In this document: positions 60,217 to 64,000 of the stretch, one piece after another
Numbering within the stretch: position 1 is the stretch's first letter
Layout: each line of letters opens with the position of its first letter
Source of the DNA: Mycobacterium nebraskense
Lineage (GTDB): Bacteria; Actinomycetota; Actinomycetes; Mycobacteriales; Mycobacteriaceae
Length of the DNA: 64,000 nucleotides
Reading direction: 5' to 3'
NCBI RefSeq assembly: GCF_002102255.1
Contig: NZ_LQPH01000099.1
Coordinates: forward strand, 1-64,000
Translations under genes and position numbers: made by a program
The notes under the pieces: generated by a model
What the model saw: only the letters and a program-made list of their open reading frames with translations
Database searches by the model: none
Told to the model about the DNA's origin: nothing

Positions 60217-62613
60217 ATGAGTACATCCGGGTACGTCCGCTTTTTTGAGGAGTTCGGCATCGATGACGTGCCGCTCGTCGGCGGAAAGAACGCGTCGCTA
60301 GGCGAGATGTTCCAGAAGCTGTCCAGTCAGGGCGTCCGCATCCCGCACGGATTCGCCATCACCGCCCAGGCCTATCGCCACATGTTGGACGAGGCCGGCG
60401 CGTGGGACCGTCTGCATGCCGAGCTCGACGAGCTCGACCCCGCCGACGTCACCGCGCTGGCGCGTAAAGCCAAGCGCGCTCGTGAAATCGTCTACGGCGC
60501 CGGGCTGCCCGACGATCTGGCCACCGAAATTCTGGATGCCTACCGCAAGCTTCAGGAGGAGTACGGCGAGGAAGTAAGTCTCGCTGTGCGGAGCTCGGCG
60601 ACCGCCGAGGACCTGCCGACGGCGAGCTTCGCCGGCCAACAGGATTCGTATCTCAACATCAAGGGTGAAGAGAGTCTGCTCGACACGTGCCGCCGCTGTT
60701 TCGCCAGCCTGTTCACCGATCGCGCCATTCATTACCGGATCGACCAGGGCTTCGACCATTTCAAGGTCTCTCTGTCGATCGGCGTGATGAAAATGGTGCG
60801 CTCCGATATCTCTTCGTCGGGGGTGATGTTCTCCATCGACACCGAGTCGGGCTTTCGCGACGCCGTGTTCGTGACGGGCGCTTACGGCCTGGGCGAGAAT
60901 GTGGTTCAGGGCGCCGTCGACCCGGACGAGTTCTACGTCCACAAGCCGACCTATCTGGCCGGCCACCGCGCCGTGTTGCGCCGCCTCATCGGCGACAAGG
61001 CGGTGAAGATGATCCTCGTCGAAGGCGAGACAAAGAACACGACGCGAAACATCCCCACACCCAAGGCCGACCGTGCTCGGTTCTGCCTCACCGACGAAGA
61101 CGTCCTGGAGCTGGCCGGCTACGCGTGCACCATCGAGGCGCACTACGGGCGGCCGATGGACATGGAGTGGGCCAAGGACGGTCTGGACGGAAAGCTCTAC
61201 ATCGTCCAGGCCCGCCCCGAGACGGTGGCCTCCCAGCACAGCGCAACGGCGCTGGAAACCTATGTGCTCGAAGGCCGAGCCGAGATACTCGCCGAGGGCC
61301 GCTCAGTCGGCGAGATGATCGCCTCGGGCGTGGCGAGAAGGATCGAGAACCCCAAGCACCTGTCCGAGTTCAAGCCCGGCGAAGTACTGGTCGCCGACAC
61401 CACCACGCCCGACTGGGAGCCGGTCATGAAGACCGCCGCGGCAATCGTCACCAACCGCGGCGGTCGCACCTGCCACGCGTCGATCATCGCCCGCGAACTC
61501 GGCATCCCCGCCGTAGTCGGCACCGGCGACGCGACCACCTGCGTGCCCGATGGCGAAGTGGTGACGGTGTCGTGCGCCGAGGGCGACACAGGCCGGGTAT
61601 ACCGGGGCGAAGTGGGTTTCCATGTGGACCGCACCGAGGTGGCGAATCTGGCGCGGCCGCGCACCCAGATCATGATCAACCTCGGGAACCCCGACCTCGC
61701 ATTCAAGACTTCGTTTCTGCCGAACGACGGCGTGGGACTCGCTCGGATGGAGTTCATCATCGGCGAGTACATCCGGGTCCACCCGCTTGCCCTGCTGCAC
61801 CCCGAGAAGGTCGACGACCCTGAGGCGCGCCGGACGATCGATCGGCTGACGCAGGCCTATCCCGACGGCAGCGCCTACTTCGTGGAACGCCTTTCCGAAG
61901 GGATCGGCACCATCGCCGCCGCCTTCTGGCCCAAGCCCGTCGTGGTGCGGATGTCGGACTTCAAGACCAACGAGTACGCCAGCCTGATCGGTGGAGCAGC
62001 CTTCGAGCCGGCCGAAAGCAACCCGATGCTCGGTTTCCGAGGCGCCTCGCGCTACGCGCATCCCGCCTACGCCGAGGGCTTCGCGCTAGAGTGCCGCGCG
62101 ATGAGGCGCGTGCGCGAACAGATGGGCCTGACGAACGTCATTCTCATGCTTCCGTTCGTGCGCCGGATCGCCGAAGCAGACCTCGTCCTGCAGACGATGG
62201 CCGACCTCGGTCTGCGGCGCGGCGAGAACGGTCTGAAGGTGTACGCGATGTGCGAGATCCCGAACAACGTGATCCTGATCGACGAATTCGCCAAGCGCTT
62301 CGACGGCTTCTCCATAGGCTCCAACGACCTGACTCAGCTCACTCTCGGCGTCGATCGTGACAGCGAGATCGTCGCGTTCGACTACGACGAACGCGACCAG
62401 GGTGTCAAGGAAATGATCCGCCTGGCAGTGGAGGGCTGCCGCCGCAACAAAATCCACTCGGGACTGTGTGGACAGGCGCCTTCGGATTACCCGGACATGG
62501 CCGAGTTCTTGGTCCGGGTCGGCATCGAGTCGATGAGCCTCAATCCCGACACGGTGATCAAGACCACCCGCCAGATCCTGCAGGTGGAGCAACAGTTCGC
62601 GCCGTCACGATGA
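60217..62613 (+). CDS. ppsA: Phosphoenolpyruvate synthase
   Basis: A 798-residue three-domain enzyme. The N-terminal ATP-grasp (pyruvate kinase-like nucleotide-binding) domain has VPLVGGKNASLGEM and AVRSSATAEDLPTASFAGQQ. The swivelling domain has the phosphorylated His420 in GGRTCHASIIARELGIPAVVG. The C-terminal PEP/pyruvate barrel ends with IGSNDLTQLTLGVDRD and the Cys loop HSGLCGQAPSDYP. It converts pyruvate and ATP to PEP, AMP and phosphate for gluconeogenesis. GAAAGGAC precedes the ATG. The trehalose gene follows 58 bases later. Confidence 0.92.
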   Translation: MSTSGYVRFFEEFGIDDVPLVGGKNASLGEMFQKLSSQGVRIPHGFAITAQAYRHMLDEAGAWDRLHAELDELDPADVTALARKAKRAREIVYGAGLPDDLATEILDAYRKLQEEYGEEVSLAVRSSATAEDLPTASFAGQQDSYLNIKGEESLLDTCRRCFASLFTDRAIHYRIDQGFDHFKVSLSIGVMKMVRSDISSSGVMFSIDTESGFRDAVFVTGAYGLGENVVQGAVDPDEFYVHKPTYLAGHRAVLRRLIGDKAVKMILVEGETKNTTRNIPTPKADRARFCLTDEDVLELAGYACTIEAHYGRPMDMEWAKDGLDGKLYIVQARPETVASQHSATALETYVLEGRAEILAEGRSVGEMIASGVARRIENPKHLSEFKPGEVLVADTTTPDWEPVMKTAAAIVTNRGGRTCHASIIARELGIPAVVGTGDATTCVPDGEVVTVSCAEGDTGRVYRGEVGFHVDRTEVANLARPRTQIMINLGNPDLAFKTSFLPNDGVGLARMEFIIGEYIRVHPLALLHPEKVDDPEARRTIDRLTQAYPDGSAYFVERLSEGIGTIAAAFWPKPVVVRMSDFKTNEYASLIGGAAFEPAESNPMLGFRGASRYAHPAYAEGFALECRAMRRVREQMGLTNVILMLPFVRRIAEADLVLQTMADLGLRRGENGLKVYAMCEIPNNVILIDEFAKRFDGFSIGSNDLTQLTLGVDRDSEIVAFDYDERDQGVKEMIRLAVEGCRRNKIHSGLCGQAPSDYPDMAEFLVRVGIESMSLNPDTVIKTTRQILQVEQQFAPSR

Positions 62614-62671
62614 ACAGCAATACGTTCCATCGCCCCCGAGCCGTCACAGCGGTTTGAGCAGGGTCCTTGCC

Positions 62672-64000
62672 ATGAAGTTGCCGGTTACCATCGACCCGCG
62701 GTACCACGACGCGGTGATCTTCGACCTCGACCGCGTGCTCACCGACACAGCCTGCAGTGACGCCGCGGCGTTCGCACCGCTGTTGGAACCGGCGGTGACG
62801 CTGGCGCGAAAGTTGCAGGGCGGCGGCGTCGCAACGGCGGCCTGCTCATCGAGCAGTCACTGTCAGCAGATCTTGGAAACCACCGGGGTTGATCACCTGT
62901 TCGATGTCTGCATCGGCGGCATGGTCGCCGCCGGGCTCGGGTTTGCAGGCAAGGGCTACTCCGCTGTCCTGCTGGAGGCCACCCGCCGACTTGGTGTGCG
63001 TCCGCAACGCTCGGTCGTCGTCGAAGACGCCGCTGCGGGTGTGACCGCAGGTCGCGACGGCGGATTCGCACTCGTCATCGGTGTCGACCGGAACGGCCAC
63101 ACCGACGAACTATTGCAGTGCGGTGCCGACGTCGTGGTCGCTGAGCTGGCCGACATCGCGGTTCGCACCGGTGACAAGCGCATCTCGGAAATCCCGAACG
63201 CGCTGGAGTCCTACGGTCAGTTGATCGGCATCACCAGCGCCCGAGAGTCGGTGTTGTTCCTGGACTACGACGGAACGTTGTCCCCCATCGTTGCCGATCC
63301 CGGTGCGGCCACGCTCGTCGACGGCGCCGCCGAGGCGTTGGAACTCGTGGCGGCGGTGTGCCCCGTGGCGGTCCTGAGCGGTCGCGACCTTGCCGATATC
63401 CGCACCCGGGTTGACACACCCGGGCTCTGGTACGCCGGCAGCCACGGGTTTGAGCTGACGGGACCGGACGGCACCTATCACCAGAATGAAGCGGCCGCCG
63501 CCTTTGTGCCTGTCCTCGAGCAAGCGGCCGCCGAGTTGCGCGACTGCCTGGCGCAGATTCCAGGAGTACGGGTGGAGCACAAGCGCTTCGCCGTCGCGGT
63601 TCACTACCGCGAGGTCGCACCGGAGTACATCGGCGAGATCGTCTCTGCCACACACACACTCGCACAGCGAGACGGCTTGCGTGTGACGAACGGACGCATG
63701 GTCGTCGAGCTGCGGCCTGACATCGACTGGGACAAAGGGACCACCCTGGCCTGGATTCGTGATCGCATCGACGCTGCGGGCTCCCTACTGCCGATATACA
63801 TCGGCGACGACCTCACCGACGAAGACGCGTTCGACGCCGTTCAGTTCGACGGCATCGGGATTGTTGTGCGGCACGACGAGGATGGCGACCGCAGGACGGC
63901 CGCGCGTTTCACCCTGCAGAGTCCCGATCAGGTGCGGCAATTCCTCCAGCGGGGGTCAGGGTGGCTTGCCTACAAGCACCAGATGGCTTCCGAGGCTTGG
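62672..64000 (+). CDS. otsB1: Trehalose-6-phosphate phosphatase with N-terminal HAD domain, OtsB1-like (3' partial)
   Basis: 443 residues are visible and the frame is open to the window edge. Residues about 12-170 form a HAD domain (VIFDLDRVLTD with Asp18 and Asp20; later VVVEDAAAGVTAGRDGGFA). Residues about 190-430 form the trehalose phosphatase: FLDYDGTLSPI (Asp198, Asp200), LSGRDLADI, SHGFEL, VELRPDIDWDKG and YIGDDLTDEDAF. M. tuberculosis OtsB1 continues with a GH65-type hydrolase, which may follow outside the window. The HAD part looks short, with Asp20 and the next core motif close together, suggesting loss of the cap. Confidence 0.88.
   Translation, partial: MKLPVTIDPRYHDAVIFDLDRVLTDTACSDAAAFAPLLEPAVTLARKLQGGGVATAACSSSSHCQQILETTGVDHLFDVCIGGMVAAGLGFAGKGYSAVLLEATRRLGVRPQRSVVVEDAAAGVTAGRDGGFALVIGVDRNGHTDELLQCGADVVVAELADIAVRTGDKRISEIPNALESYGQLIGITSARESVLFLDYDGTLSPIVADPGAATLVDGAAEALELVAAVCPVAVLSGRDLADIRTRVDTPGLWYAGSHGFELTGPDGTYHQNEAAAAFVPVLEQAAAELRDCLAQIPGVRVEHKRFAVAVHYREVAPEYIGEIVSATHTLAQRDGLRVTNGRMVVELRPDIDWDKGTTLAWIRDRIDAAGSLLPIYIGDDLTDEDAFDAVQFDGIGIVVRHDEDGDRRTAARFTLQSPDQVRQFLQRGSGWLAYKHQMASEAW

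Overview
The window is high-GC actinobacterial DNA, most likely from a nontuberculous Mycobacterium. The evidence is the set of families present: KshA/KstD steroid-ring enzymes, a PknE-type kinase with an extracellular CPPC domain, a secreted cutinase, DUF732, DUF4189, DUF5994 and DUF2510 proteins, GAF-ANTAR regulators, GabD2 and an OtsB1-type trehalose phosphatase. Species cannot be fixed from sequence alone. No rRNA, tRNA, CRISPR array, transposase or phage gene was seen.

Region 1 (about 1-18.2 kb) is a catabolic block. It holds the end of a KstD-like flavoprotein, an IclR regulator with a palindromic operator, a leftward SDR plus Baeyer-Villiger-type monooxygenase pair, and a tightly packed rightward operon (acyl-CoA synthetase, two acyl-CoA dehydrogenases that look like a heteromeric pair, SnoaL-like protein, SDR, HSL-type esterase, and a 358-residue protein with an HxD...H pattern). 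Divergent kshA (followed by a coupled small Cys-rich gene) and kstD come next, then a PadR regulator and an F420-type (LLM) oxidoreductase. Together they suggest activation, beta-oxidation and ring oxidation of a steroid- or terpenoid-like substrate.

Region 2 (18.2-27.9 kb) is an arsenic/metal resistance island. It has a flavoprotein, a Tat-exported multicopper oxidase coupled to an ArsR-arsenate reductase fusion, a divergent APC permease-DoxX pair sharing an ArsR-type operator, and then arsR-acr3-arsC-arsI with a terminal hairpin. A flavin reductase and a RibD-type reductase follow.

Region 3 (28-37 kb) holds a small hypothetical gene, two tandem transmembrane Ser/Thr kinases with different extracellular domains, an MFS transporter, and the asnO-ngg operon for the osmolyte N-acetylglutaminylglutamine amide.

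Region 4 (37-56 kb) is less dense and looks accessory. It contains a DUF732 protein, a decayed NRPS thioesterase remnant, a WS/DGAT-like protein that has lost its catalytic HH motif, a transglutaminase, two DUF5994 genes, a fatty acyl ligase, three GAF-ANTAR regulators in a row, a membrane desaturase, a glycosyltransferase, a STAS protein, gabD2, a cNMP-binding protein with a ribbon-helix-helix-like tail, and a DUF4189 gene broken by an apparent one-base deletion.

Region 5 (56-64 kb) holds a cutinase, a DUF2510 membrane protein, a 52-residue gene, an Asp-nucleophile alpha/beta hydrolase, an intact DUF4189 protein, phosphoenolpyruvate synthase, and an otsB1-type gene that runs off the right edge.
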